Source of the DNA: Haematomicrobium sanguinis DSM 21259
GTDB lineage: Bacteria > Actinomycetota > Actinomycetes > Actinomycetales > Micrococcaceae
Assembly: GCF_000688395.1 (NCBI RefSeq)
Contig: NZ_JIAG01000002.1
Location: forward strand, 186,001 to 250,000
Reading direction: 5' to 3'
DNA: 64,000 nt
A program made the translations under genes and the position numbers. This document shows, piece after piece, positions 32,460 to 41,399 of this stretch. Below the pieces are notes generated by a model. That model made no database searches. It was not told the origin of the DNA and saw only the letters and a list, made by a program, of their open reading frames with translations. Positions within the stretch are counted from its first letter, which is position 1. Each line of letters begins with the position of its first letter.

Positions 32460-33280
32460 TGGCTTTCATTCCCAAACCCCATGATAGGGCGTACCGCTTT
32501 GTGGTGCGGACGGGACTTTTCGGTGCCTGGCTGCTGCGGCTGCGCATGCAATTTACCGGGCGAGAGAATTTGCCTCAACCGGGGCCGATGCGGCGCTCGG
32601 GACTGGGTTTTTCGCGGAAGCCCGTACCGGGGCAGGGCGCCATTATTGCCATTACACACTTTGGCTACCTTGACTTCGCGGTGGCCGAATACATGCTGTG
32701 GAAACACTCGCGGGCGCAAATGCGGTTCATGATCACAAAAGGCGCCACGAAGCACTGGCTTGCGGGCCCAGCCATTCACGCGACCGGACACGTCATTGTG
32801 GATCGCAGCGACGGCCGGGATGCGTACGCGGGGGCCATGGAGAAACTGCGGGACGGGGAATATCTGGCAATTTTGCCCGAGGCCGGGGTGTCCCGCTCCT
32901 TCACAGTACGGGCTTTGAAGACCGGGGCGGTGCGTCTCGCCCAAGAAACCGGCCTGCCGATCATCCCCATTTCGGTGTGGGGAGGCCACCGGCTGATGAC
33001 GCGCGGGCATGGGTTCTCGTGGCGGCGCGCGTGGTGGGCGCCGATCAGAGCCCACGTCTCCGAGCCGATCTTTGTGGGGCCGGACGCGGATGTGCGCGCT
33101 GAAACCGAGCGATTGCGCGAGGAGTTGCAGTCCGGGATCGACTCTGCGGCATCCACCTTCCCTCTCGAGGAACGGGAAGGGGATTGGTGGGTGCCGGCCT
33201 CTCGCGGCGGCAGCGCCATGAGCGTTTCAGAACAGAAACGGCTGGATGCGGCCGAGGACCCGGTGGCGCGCGGGCGCTAA
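32459..33280 (+). CDS. PlsC-type 1-acylglycerol-3-phosphate acyltransferase homologue
   Basis: This 273-residue protein has the HX4D catalytic motif 'THFGYLDF', the substrate motif 'LPEAGVSRSF' and 'GLPIIPISVWGG', typical of PlsC acyltransferases that acylate lysophosphatidate or related lipids. There is a weak N-terminal membrane-association segment. It is coupled to the upstream hydrolase by one overlapping base. A second PlsC-type gene lies in the cmk-der operon, so this one may serve a special lipid. The long acidic and Arg-rich tail is not part of the catalytic domain. Confidence 0.88.
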   Translation: MAFIPKPHDRAYRFVVRTGLFGAWLLRLRMQFTGRENLPQPGPMRRSGLGFSRKPVPGQGAIIAITHFGYLDFAVAEYMLWKHSRAQMRFMITKGATKHWLAGPAIHATGHVIVDRSDGRDAYAGAMEKLRDGEYLAILPEAGVSRSFTVRALKTGAVRLAQETGLPIIPISVWGGHRLMTRGHGFSWRRAWWAPIRAHVSEPIFVGPDADVRAETERLREELQSGIDSAASTFPLEEREGDWWVPASRGGSAMSVSEQKRLDAAEDPVARGR

Positions 33281-33322
33281 GCCCGGTAAGCATGGCCGCC
33301 AATCGCGCGCGCTCAGCGTGGG

Positions 33323-34333
33323 TCAGAGGTGCCGCGCGGTCGTCTCGCGAACAACGAGTTGCGGGACGATGCGCTCATCGTGGTGTTCTTCGCCGGGGCG
33401 ATCGATGAGCGTGGTGAGCCGGCGCACCACTTTCGCCCCCATCTCTTCGAACGGCTGCCGCACCGTGGTCAGCGGCGGATAGGCGTACGCGGCTAAGGGA
33501 ATGTCATCGATACCGACCACAGAAATATCCTCGGGTACCGCCCGGCCGCGTTCGGCGAGGGCGCGCAAAACCCCGAAGGCCATTTCATCGCTGGCCACCA
33601 GCACAGCGCTCACCCCCTCGGTCGCCGCGAGCCTCAACCCCGCCTGATATCCCGACTCTGGCGTCCAATCGCCGCGAATCACCGCCGGCACCGTGCGCCC
33701 GGCGGCCCGGAGCACCCCGGCCCACGCATCTTCGCGGGCGCTGGCATCCGCCCAATCTTCGGGTCCGGCGACGTGCCACACGGTGTCATGGCCCAACTCC
33801 AACAAGTGCGTTGTCGCCAAAAACGCCGCGCTGGATTGATCGATGGCCAGCAGGTCCGCACCGTCCAGGGGTGCCCGATCGATAAACACCATCGGCAACC
33901 TGCGCGCCAAGGCGCCGAGCTCGTCGGTGCCCTCCCGTAACGGAACCGCCACCACAATCCCATCCACGCCGCGGTCCGAGAGTTTGAGCACCGTTTCGGC
34001 GAGCACTGCCGGATCCGGACGGCTCACGGTTTCCGCCACGATGGAGTAACCGCACGCGTTCGCTTCCCGATCCACTCCTCGGCTAAAGGCTTGCCTCGAG
34101 TAAAAAGCGGTATCTAGGGAAATCAGTCCCAGAATTCGGGTGCGTCCGGTGACGAGCGCCCGCGCGGTGTGTGTACGCCGGTAGCCCAAAGATTCGACGG
34201 CGCTGAGCACCTTCTCGCGGGTCGATGAATTGACGTAGGGGTGCTCGCTGAGCACCCGGGACACGGTCTGCGTGGACACGCCTGCAGCTGATGCCACATC
34301 CCGCATGGAGGGTTTGCGCTGAAAAAGCTCCAT
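33323..34333 (-). CDS. LacI-family transcriptional regulator
   Basis: This 336-residue repressor has an N-terminal HTH 'SMRDVASAAGVSTQTVSRVL' with the hinge 'GYRRTHTARALVTGRT', then a periplasmic-binding-type sugar domain ending 'PPLTTVRQPFEEMGAKVVRR'. The ATG at 34,333 is supported by GGAAG. It lies 10 bases downstream of the GH101 gene on the same strand, so it is probably made from the GH101 transcript and controls glycan-enzyme genes. The TAAACGGTTTA palindrome at the EndoH promoter is a candidate target. Confidence 0.92.
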   Translation of the reverse strand: MELFQRKPSMRDVASAAGVSTQTVSRVLSEHPYVNSSTREKVLSAVESLGYRRTHTARALVTGRTRILGLISLDTAFYSRQAFSRGVDREANACGYSIVAETVSRPDPAVLAETVLKLSDRGVDGIVVAVPLREGTDELGALARRLPMVFIDRAPLDGADLLAIDQSSAAFLATTHLLELGHDTVWHVAGPEDWADASAREDAWAGVLRAAGRTVPAVIRGDWTPESGYQAGLRLAATEGVSAVLVASDEMAFGVLRALAERGRAVPEDISVVGIDDIPLAAYAYPPLTTVRQPFEEMGAKVVRRLTTLIDRPGEEHHDERIVPQLVVRETTARHL

Positions 34334-34343
34334 GCTTCCTAGG

Positions 34344-37300
34344 CTAGGGGTTGCAGCTGAATTTTGCGTTAGCCCAGTCAGCCCAGTCGTTTCCGTTCCC
34401 ATCTCCGCCGTCTCCCACCTTGAGCTCCACCACGCGCACCCCGCTCAGATCGGCCGAAATGTCTGCCGTCCGATTGGCCGGTGTGAGAATGTCGGTAGAA
34501 GCCAGCGAACGGCCGTCGCCCAGGACCTCGAAGCTGATCGATCCGCGGCTCGCTTGCTTGTCGTCAAGGCCCACGGTGGCGCTAAAGCTGGAGCACTGCC
34601 CCGCCACGAAGTAACGGATGGACGAGGGCGCGTGCGCTCCGAGCCCCTTCTCATAGATGACGCCGTTCAAGGACATCGGCGGCCCGTCGCCGGGATCGGT
34701 GGTGCCGTTGCTTTGGTCGAGCTCCACCGGACCCCACCCGTTGTCGGCCCCGATCCACTCGATGTCGCTGGCGAAGACCTCGCCGCGCGGCGGTTCTGGG
34801 TAGGTGGTGATCGTTTGCTCATTGCGCACGCTCACCACCTCGCCGTTCGCTTTGGTGTAGGTCGCAACCGCGGCCACCGGGTAAGAGCCGGTCGCGTCCG
34901 CGGGGACGGCAATCCGCCAGGTGGTGTCTAACCGGTCTCCGGCCTGCATCGAATCTGCGGTAGCGGGGGTGAGTGCCTCGGCGCTCCATCCCTCGGGCAG
35001 TTCCAGGGCGACGTTCACGTCAGAGACGGGTTCGGCCTCATCCACGGTTAAGGAACTCGTGACATCCACCGTGGTCCCCGGCTCGACCTTGTCTTCGCCC
35101 ACGTTGAAGGAGAGTTGCGCGCAACCGACGTTGGCCCCGGTTTGCGGCCCCAAATCTTCAATCAGCAGGTTATCCAGCATGACATCGGCGTTTTGACTCC
35201 TTCCGGCGCGCTGCAGGCCAACCCAGGTTGCCCCGCACGCTCCGGCGGTGAATTCCTGGGTCCAGCGAGTCGTGTCCAGGGCTTGTGGGATCGGTGCCGC
35301 CTCAAGAACCTTGGAACCACCGGCAAGCGAGTCATAGCCCAGCGTCCAGTTGTATTGGTTCGCCTCGCTGGATTGGTAATCGAAGCTGACCCGGTACTTG
35401 CGTCCGGACTCGAACTTCACCGAATAGTTGCTCGTGCGGTAGACCATGCCCGGTCCGCCGTCGCTGGCTTGCCGTTCGGCGTGGGCCTTCAAGGACCAGT
35501 CCCCCGCAAGCACGTCATCCGTGGTCTTAGAGTTCCATCCCTTCTGGGTGTAAGGCTCGTTGCGTTCGGCCAAGTGCGTGCGCGGGTCGGTCGAACCGCC
35601 GACATCGCCCTTGTAGAACGGCCCCCACCCCTGGTCCACGTTTTCAAAGTCCTCGGCAAGGATTGGCGAGGTTGCGCCATCCGGCACCGCAACCCGCTTC
35701 GTCGCGACGACGCGCACATCGTCAATGCGCACCGGTGAGTCCCCCTCACCCGCGCTGACCTTAAGAACTGGCCTATCGCCGTCGTTCTTCACGTCAATGA
35801 GCACTCGGAGGCGCTGCGCGTAGGTGCCATGGCGCTCATCCGCGCCCACATAGTTCTTGGCAGTCGAGCGGTCCACCGAGACCGAGGCGTCCGCGGCTGC
35901 GCCGGTGACCGCGAAGGTCACAGGCCGGGTAGTTCCCGGCTCGATCTCGACGTACGCGCTCACCGAGTAGGTGCCCGGTGCGAGCGCACCGAGTTGCTGC
36001 TGGATCGAGGACTCGCCCGCGCCCAGCACCGCTGCGGTGCGGCCAAGTTCGTCCTTCTCGACGCTCGTAGTACCCGCCGGGTTCCACGCATCTAGGTTGC
36101 CCGCGTTGAACCCGGGATCGGTGACCGGAGTACCCGCTCCCCACACGGTGGTGGTCGGCAGGGCCGGGGCGAGCGCGTCGCGTCCGGCGTTGCCGGTGCC
36201 GGGCTTGGCCGGAACCAGCACGTACGGCTGACCGGCCTCAAGATCCAGGGTGAGGGTGCCGGTCTTTTTGGTGGAATTGCCCACGCTCACCGTGCCCGCG
36301 GAGACGCGGCCCTGATCGGTCAGTTTGTACACGTTCAGCTTCGCGTTCTTGCCGCCCTTGGCCGCGAGGAAACTGGTGGGAATCTCCCACGTAGTGGGGC
36401 CTCCCGCCGGGTTGTAGTAGTACAGCTTGGTGGCCTTGGTATCGCCCACGGCAGCGCCGTCGCGATCGGTCCAGGGCAACAGGTAGCTCTCACCGCGCTG
36501 TACCTCACGGCCATTCAAGGTGACCACGCGGGCGCCGTCGCGCAGTTCGGAAACCACATTGCCCGCGAATTCCGCGCGCGTATCGGTCAGCGACATGAGC
36601 TCGGAGGCCTGCAAGAACTTGGTCGGCACGTTGTTGGTCCAGATGTTCTTGTAGAAACCGGGCCAATCGTTTTGCTGGGTCCAGCCCTCAAACTCGACAA
36701 TGTGGGTGCTCCCCAAGAGCGGGTCCGGGTTCCACACGTCCTGCTGGGTGTTATTGGTGAAGCGCAGGATGGTGGAATTGATGCCCTTGTTGTCCGAGCC
36801 GCCGTAGTTCTCATCATTAGCCCAGTGGGACCAGATGTTGTTGGGGAAGAGCTTGTCCGACCACTCCGAGGAGACTCGGAAATCATTGGCGATCAGTTCG
36901 CGCTGAATATTGCGGGCCAGCCAGCCGAACTTGTAGTACACATCGACGTAGACAAAGGACAGGTTGTTATCGGTTTCATCGGCCAGTTGCTTGATGCGCC
37001 CGGCGAGCGCCCCGCTGTTCGCGTCCTCCCGCTGCTTGATGTAATACGACTGGTCCAGCCAGTTCCAGCCCTTGGCCTTCGGATCCACCAGATCTTCGGA
37101 GAACATGTTGGACTCGGGGTAGGCCTCGGTCGCGTTCACGTGCACGCCAAAGGTGGCGTTGTACTCCTTGCCCTGGCTGAGCAGTGTGTTGAGATCCTTG
37201 AGGCCGCCGGCGCGCGTGTTGTAATTGCCGCCCATATCTGTGTTGGCCGAGTCATGGCCTTCCGAGGTGTAGCCCTTGAGGAGCGCCTGCTGCCCCAGCC

Positions 37301-38408
37301 CGTCAGTGGACAGCGCGATGCGCTTGACGTCATCGAGGGTGCGCAGGAACGGGTGCGTCGCTTGCGAGGCGAAGTTGAACGGAATGTGGGTCACCACGTT
37401 CTTTTTCGTCTCATCCCCGCGGTACGGGCGGGTCATAATGTCCCGCAGCGCGATGGCGCCGTCCTGCCAGGTGACGGTGTTGTCGCTATTCGCGTCCGCG
37501 GTCACCACCACTTTTGTCCACGGCAGTTCCTCGGTGTTCGGGGCGCCGGGTGCGCGGTAGAGCCACGCTCCGCTAGAGAGGCCTACCGTGCGGGTGTCGC
37601 CGGTGCCTGCGCCGGTGCCCGTGCCTGCTCCGGTGATTTGGTGCCACACCCGGGCGCTGTCGCGGCGATCCGGGCCACTGTCGCTGTCATAGAGGGAATT
37701 CGTTTCCACCGCCGCGGCCAACTCTCCGGTGTTCACGAGCGCGTACGCCGAGGACTGCGCCTGATCCTGCACCGGGGTTTCGGCCGTGATGGGCGTGAAC
37801 TGATCGCCGGATTGGGCCCGGTTGACCGAAATATCCACACTGGAAAGTTGTGCCCCGGGTTGTGTGGAATTCACCGAGACGAGATTGTGCCCGGGGATCT
37901 GCAACGAGGCGACCTGCGCGTCCGGGTCGGTGATCTCGGTGATCTTGAAGCTCAGCTGGCTTCGCTCCACCGTGAGGCTCGCCTTCATGCTGACACCGGC
38001 GAGTTTCTCGAAACTGAGGGTGTAGCTGGCGGTGGTTGTGGTGCTCGCGTCCAGGGTGGCCTTCACCGGTTGCGCCTCGCCGTTGATCAGCATCTCGGTA
38101 ATCGGCGTCGAGTTGCCGCCAAGCGTCCCGGGCTTCCCGGCGAGCTGGTATTGCTCAGCTTGCGGGAAGTCGCGGGAAACTTGCACGCGCATTTGCCCGG
38201 AGTCTAGCCAGAGTTCGGTGGTGTCCGGTGCCGCCATGGCCAGCGGCGCGGTTGGCGCCACGAGCGCCGCGGTGGCAAGAAGCACGACGGCGATGCGCCC
38301 CTTCCTGCCGCGTCTCACCGCGGGTGGGGCTTGCGTGGGCGATGAGTTGTGGGCTGGATTGCCGGATAGCTTGCGGGGGCTGCTCAGGGCGCGAATACCA
38401 AACATCAT
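34344..38408 (-). CDS. Secreted GH101 endo-alpha-N-acetylgalactosaminidase
   Basis: This 1,354-residue secreted protein should release the Gal-GalNAc core disaccharide from mucin-type O-glycans, the GH101 activity. A signal segment (about 38-59) precedes a beta-supersandwich domain. The catalytic barrel has the candidate nucleophile Asp489 in 'VYVDVYY' and acid/base Glu515 in 'SSEWSDK', followed by 'SHWANDENYGGSDNKGINST' and 'FEGWTQQNDW'. C-terminal parts include galactose-binding-like modules, an NPCBM-associated domain (around 1120-1200) and an NPCBM domain to the end. No LPXTG anchor is present. The spacing of the two catalytic residues is shorter than in pneumococcal and bifidobacterial enzymes. 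Confidence 0.94.
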   Translation of the reverse strand: MMFGIRALSSPRKLSGNPAHNSSPTQAPPAVRRGRKGRIAVVLLATAALVAPTAPLAMAAPDTTELWLDSGQMRVQVSRDFPQAEQYQLAGKPGTLGGNSTPITEMLINGEAQPVKATLDASTTTTASYTLSFEKLAGVSMKASLTVERSQLSFKITEITDPDAQVASLQIPGHNLVSVNSTQPGAQLSSVDISVNRAQSGDQFTPITAETPVQDQAQSSAYALVNTGELAAAVETNSLYDSDSGPDRRDSARVWHQITGAGTGTGAGTGDTRTVGLSSGAWLYRAPGAPNTEELPWTKVVVTADANSDNTVTWQDGAIALRDIMTRPYRGDETKKNVVTHIPFNFASQATHPFLRTLDDVKRIALSTDGLGQQALLKGYTSEGHDSANTDMGGNYNTRAGGLKDLNTLLSQGKEYNATFGVHVNATEAYPESNMFSEDLVDPKAKGWNWLDQSYYIKQREDANSGALAGRIKQLADETDNNLSFVYVDVYYKFGWLARNIQRELIANDFRVSSEWSDKLFPNNIWSHWANDENYGGSDNKGINSTILRFTNNTQQDVWNPDPLLGSTHIVEFEGWTQQNDWPGFYKNIWTNNVPTKFLQASELMSLTDTRAEFAGNVVSELRDGARVVTLNGREVQRGESYLLPWTDRDGAAVGDTKATKLYYYNPAGGPTTWEIPTSFLAAKGGKNAKLNVYKLTDQGRVSAGTVSVGNSTKKTGTLTLDLEAGQPYVLVPAKPGTGNAGRDALAPALPTTTVWGAGTPVTDPGFNAGNLDAWNPAGTTSVEKDELGRTAAVLGAGESSIQQQLGALAPGTYSVSAYVEIEPGTTRPVTFAVTGAAADASVSVDRSTAKNYVGADERHGTYAQRLRVLIDVKNDGDRPVLKVSAGEGDSPVRIDDVRVVATKRVAVPDGATSPILAEDFENVDQGWGPFYKGDVGGSTDPRTHLAERNEPYTQKGWNSKTTDDVLAGDWSLKAHAERQASDGGPGMVYRTSNYSVKFESGRKYRVSFDYQSSEANQYNWTLGYDSLAGGSKVLEAAPIPQALDTTRWTQEFTAGACGATWVGLQRAGRSQNADVMLDNLLIEDLGPQTGANVGCAQLSFNVGEDKVEPGTTVDVTSSLTVDEAEPVSDVNVALELPEGWSAEALTPATADSMQAGDRLDTTWRIAVPADATGSYPVAAVATYTKANGEVVSVRNEQTITTYPEPPRGEVFASDIEWIGADNGWGPVELDQSNGTTDPGDGPPMSLNGVIYEKGLGAHAPSSIRYFVAGQCSSFSATVGLDDKQASRGSISFEVLGDGRSLASTDILTPANRTADISADLSGVRVVELKVGDGGDGNGNDWADWANAKFSCNP

Positions 38409-38867
38409 TGTCTCCAGGTGTGTGTGATATGCATAACATACTGGGTTTTAGGAGCGTGGGGAAGACCTCTGCGCGATTATTCTTCGGGACTTTTGCGGCG
38501 AGGCTCCTTGGGTCTTGGCATCTCGCCGCGCACCCAGCCCCATACCGCCGCACTCTCCGCCTGGCTCACCGCCGCACTCTCCGCCTGACGCACCCCGGCG
38601 CCTCTCGCCACCCACCCCAACTCCCCTGCCCACCATCTGTCGACTTCGGCTACTGCGCTGGGCGTCAGCACTTCAGCCCCGTTTAAGTCATTCCGGGTTG
38701 GTGCGCGTCACGTTTGCCCTAGTCAGGGCTCTGCAGTCAGCGCGGCTGCACCCCAACCGCCCGCTATGCGGGGCTGAAATGCTGGTCGCTCACCGTCTCT
38801 CGCCGCGCACCCACCCCCACCGCCCCGCACACCATAGAACACATCTGTCAGACTGATTTTCTATACG
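38409..38867. other. Intergenic region with repeats between GH101 and the SOS mutasome
   Basis: I see no gene here. CAGCACTTCAGCCCCG (38,666-38,681) and CGGGGCTGAAATGCTG (38,769-38,784) form a 15-of-16 inverted repeat about 90 bases apart. A second sequence, CTCGCCGCGCACCCA (near 38,523), recurs almost exactly near 38,810, and CGCCGCACTCTCCGCCTG is repeated in tandem near 38,550. The GH101 promoter must lie in the first 100 bases, near the TATGCATA palindrome. Confidence 0.55.
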
Positions 38868-38905
38868 TTGACTTAATAGAACTAGTGTTCGATTCTTAAA
38901 GGGTG
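38868..38905 (+). promoter_or_regulatory. SOS promoter with LexA box before imuA'
   Basis: TTGACT (38,868-38,873) is a -35 box. The sequence TAGAACTAGTGTTCGA (38,877-38,892) matches 11 of 12 fixed bases of the actinobacterial LexA box TCGAAC-N4-GTTCGA. The -10 falls near 38,891-38,896, so the GTG at 38,903 would be at or next to the transcription start (leaderless). Confidence 0.82.
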
Positions 38906-39670
38906 TCACTTCCCCTGGCTTCTCCGTCTTTTCCCGACCCCTCGGGAGCGGTCGGCGGTGCCCTGGGGCCGGGCACCAGCCGCGAGGAACGGCTCGCGGC
39001 CGTGCGCCAACTCCAAAGCGCAATTGCCGGGCGTCAAGGCCACCGCATCCCGGACCGCGCCCTCTCGGTAGACCCTGAGTTTGCCGAGGTTCTCGAGCAC
39101 GGTGCGCTACAAATGGGACGCAGTTATGAGGTGCACGGGAGCGTCGCATTTTCGCTCGCACTTGCCGCGCAAGCAACCCGCCGGGGCAGCTGGGCGGCGG
39201 TCATCGGTTTCCCCGAACTCGGTGCCGAGGCGGTATCCCAGCTGGGTGTGAACCTGGCCCAAGTGGTGTTCATCCCCAGCCCCGGACCGCACTGGCTAAA
39301 CGTGACGTCTGCCCTGGTGGGCAACGTGGACATTGTGATCCTGGACCCCGGCAAGGACGCACCAAGGAATCAGAAAGCACCGGCCCCCAACGGCAAACTC
39401 TCCCAGTTCAACGCGAAGTTACGTCAAGCGAATACCGTGCTGCTCGCGCACAGTCCGTGGTTGCATGCCTCGGAAGTTTTTCGGGTCAGTACCCGCGCCT
39501 GGGAGGGGCTCGGCCGCGGACACGGCCGATTGCGCGCTTGCGAGTTCAACGTCAGTGCGCAATCTCGAACCAGCCACCGTTCGCGATCTCTCAGCGTACG
39601 GCTCGATCCGAGTCACCAGAATTCACACGGCACACAGCGGAGCGAGGAATGGGTTACGCAGACGGGATAA
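38903..39670 (+). CDS. imuA': ImuA'-like mutasome protein
   Basis: This 255-residue protein is distantly RecA-like: a central region 'GSVAFSLALAAQATRRGSWA' and 'AAVIGFPELGAEAVSQLGVN' replaces the normal ATP-binding core. It is followed by imuB and dnaE2, which defines it as ImuA'. In mycobacteria ImuA' and ImuB help DnaE2 carry out damage-induced mutagenesis. The upstream LexA box makes it SOS-regulated. Its end overlaps the imuB start by 22 bases. The C-terminal 40 residues are basic and poorly conserved. Confidence 0.82.
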   Translation: MSLPLASPSFPDPSGAVGGALGPGTSREERLAAVRQLQSAIAGRQGHRIPDRALSVDPEFAEVLEHGALQMGRSYEVHGSVAFSLALAAQATRRGSWAAVIGFPELGAEAVSQLGVNLAQVVFIPSPGPHWLNVTSALVGNVDIVILDPGKDAPRNQKAPAPNGKLSQFNAKLRQANTVLLAHSPWLHASEVFRVSTRAWEGLGRGHGRLRACEFNVSAQSRTSHRSRSLSVRLDPSHQNSHGTQRSEEWVTQTG

Positions 39671-41391
39671 GCGGTTTGGCGCCAGTGAGTCCCCGAGCGA
39701 TGTTCTTGTTCTTCCCGCTCTTCTCCCTCACCGCCGCGACCCTCGAACATGGAGCGGATCCGTTGGATGCGCTGGCCGTGCAAAGCCGCGGCCGGATTGT
39801 GCAGTGCTCGCCGGCGGCCGCCACGGAAGGCGTTCAGCCCGGGGATCGGGTGCGGCAGGCGCAGTCGCACTGTCCGCAGTTGGAAGTGTGGCCCTATGAT
39901 CGGGCCACCGATGAGCGACACTTTGCCCCCGTCATTGCCGCCGTGGAGCAACTCATCCCTCAGGTGTATCCGCTCTCCCCCGGCCGTCTCGCGCTACCGG
40001 TGCGCGGCCCGGCCCGCTATTTCGGCAGCGAGCAGGCCGCCGCCGAAGAAATCGCGCAACTCTTGGCCGATGAGGGGTTCTTCCCCGGACTCGGCGTATC
40101 CGAGGGACTCTTTGTCGCCGAACACGCCGCGCAACTGGCCGCGCACCGCGCTTACGGCACCCCGAACGGCACCTCGAGCGGCGCCCCGAACGGCACCTCG
40201 AGCGGCGCCCTTGGCGCACACCCCGGGGCCAGCGCCACTGCGCCTACCCCGCCGCGCTCCCCGATCCTGATCCTGCCGCCCGGGCGCGGCCCTGCATTCG
40301 CCGCCGAACTGCCCATACACGTCCTCGCCGCCGAACGCGTCTACCGCAAGGGCCAGGAAGAAACCCCGTTTGACGAGCTCGCCCAGTCCTTGACCGGCCT
40401 GGGGCTGCGTACACTAGGCGAATTCGCCGCCTTCGCTCCCGCCACGGTGCTCGCCCGTTTTGGCCCGGGCGCAATACCCGCACACCAGTACGCCCGCGGT
40501 ATCGACCCGCGTCCGGTCATCCCGCGCTCACTGCCGCCGGACTTCAGCGTCGGCCGCGACTTCGACCCGCCGCTCGAGCGCAGCGACCAACTCGCCTTCA
40601 GCATGAAACGCTCGGCCGAGGAGTTTATCGACGCCCTGTACGAGCACGGCCTTGTCGCCACCGGCGTGGACGTGATCCTGCGCGCGGACAACGGCACCGA
40701 ATCACGCCAGCACTGGAACCACCCGCGATACTTCGGCCCCGATGACGTCCTGGACCGGCTGCGCTGGCAACTGGATTCCACCACCTCGCACACTCCAGAC
40801 GCTGCCATCGCGCACGCCCGGTTCGAACCCGGACGCACCGTCAGCACCTCCAGCGCGAGCACCGGACTGTGGGGTTCGGGCCCGGAGCAAAAGGTGCATC
40901 ACAGCTTTTCCCGGGTGCAAAGCATGCTCGGCCACCGCGATGTACTCACCGCCCACCTTTCCGGCGGACGCACCCTGGCCGAACGCCAAATCTTCACCCC
41001 CTGGGGCGAAGCGCCGAGCGAACAGGAGCGCGAACGCATCGCCACCCACACTCGCCCCTGGCCCGGAGCCCTCCCTGCGCCCACGCCCTCCACCGTGTTC
41101 GCGATCCCCGAGCCCGTCCGGTTTTTCAGCACTGAAGACACACCCCTGACCGTCACCGACCGCGGCGCCTTGACCGCCACCCCCGCGCTCTTTCTGCGCA
41201 ACCCCAATCATCCCGGCCTCATGACGCGCCATGAGGTCACCGCCTGGTCCGCCCCGCTCCCGTTAGAGCAACGCTGGTGGGACGCCCCCACCACCCCCAG
41301 CTATCGCCTCCAAGTGGTGGACGCGGACACCCGCGCCTGGCTACTCATCTTCCGGGATGGCATCTGGTTCATCGAAGGCAGTTATGACTAG
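39649..41391 (+). CDS. imuB: ImuB, Y-family polymerase-like mutasome subunit
   Basis: This 580-residue protein has a Y-family polymerase fold. The first active-site stretch reads 'MFLFFPLFSLTAATLEHG', without the acidic residues of real polymerases, as in ImuB, which acts as an adaptor between the beta clamp, ImuA' and DnaE2. GGAGCGAGGA just before ATG 39,649 supports that start. A 24-base tandem repeat at 40,162-40,209 encodes two 'PNGTSSGA' units in a linker. DnaE2 starts 8 bases after the stop. Confidence 0.87.
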   Translation: MGYADGISGLAPVSPRAMFLFFPLFSLTAATLEHGADPLDALAVQSRGRIVQCSPAAATEGVQPGDRVRQAQSHCPQLEVWPYDRATDERHFAPVIAAVEQLIPQVYPLSPGRLALPVRGPARYFGSEQAAAEEIAQLLADEGFFPGLGVSEGLFVAEHAAQLAAHRAYGTPNGTSSGAPNGTSSGALGAHPGASATAPTPPRSPILILPPGRGPAFAAELPIHVLAAERVYRKGQEETPFDELAQSLTGLGLRTLGEFAAFAPATVLARFGPGAIPAHQYARGIDPRPVIPRSLPPDFSVGRDFDPPLERSDQLAFSMKRSAEEFIDALYEHGLVATGVDVILRADNGTESRQHWNHPRYFGPDDVLDRLRWQLDSTTSHTPDAAIAHARFEPGRTVSTSSASTGLWGSGPEQKVHHSFSRVQSMLGHRDVLTAHLSGGRTLAERQIFTPWGEAPSEQERERIATHTRPWPGALPAPTPSTVFAIPEPVRFFSTEDTPLTVTDRGALTATPALFLRNPNHPGLMTRHEVTAWSAPLPLEQRWWDAPTTPSYRLQVVDADTRAWLLIFRDGIWFIEGSYD

Positions 41392-41399
41392 GAGCAACT

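Noticed and set aside
36672-38207. A 511-codon plus-strand frame inside the GH101 gene
   Set aside because: GH101 catalytic motifs on the other strand decide it; the frame has a biased Val/Arg/Gly composition.
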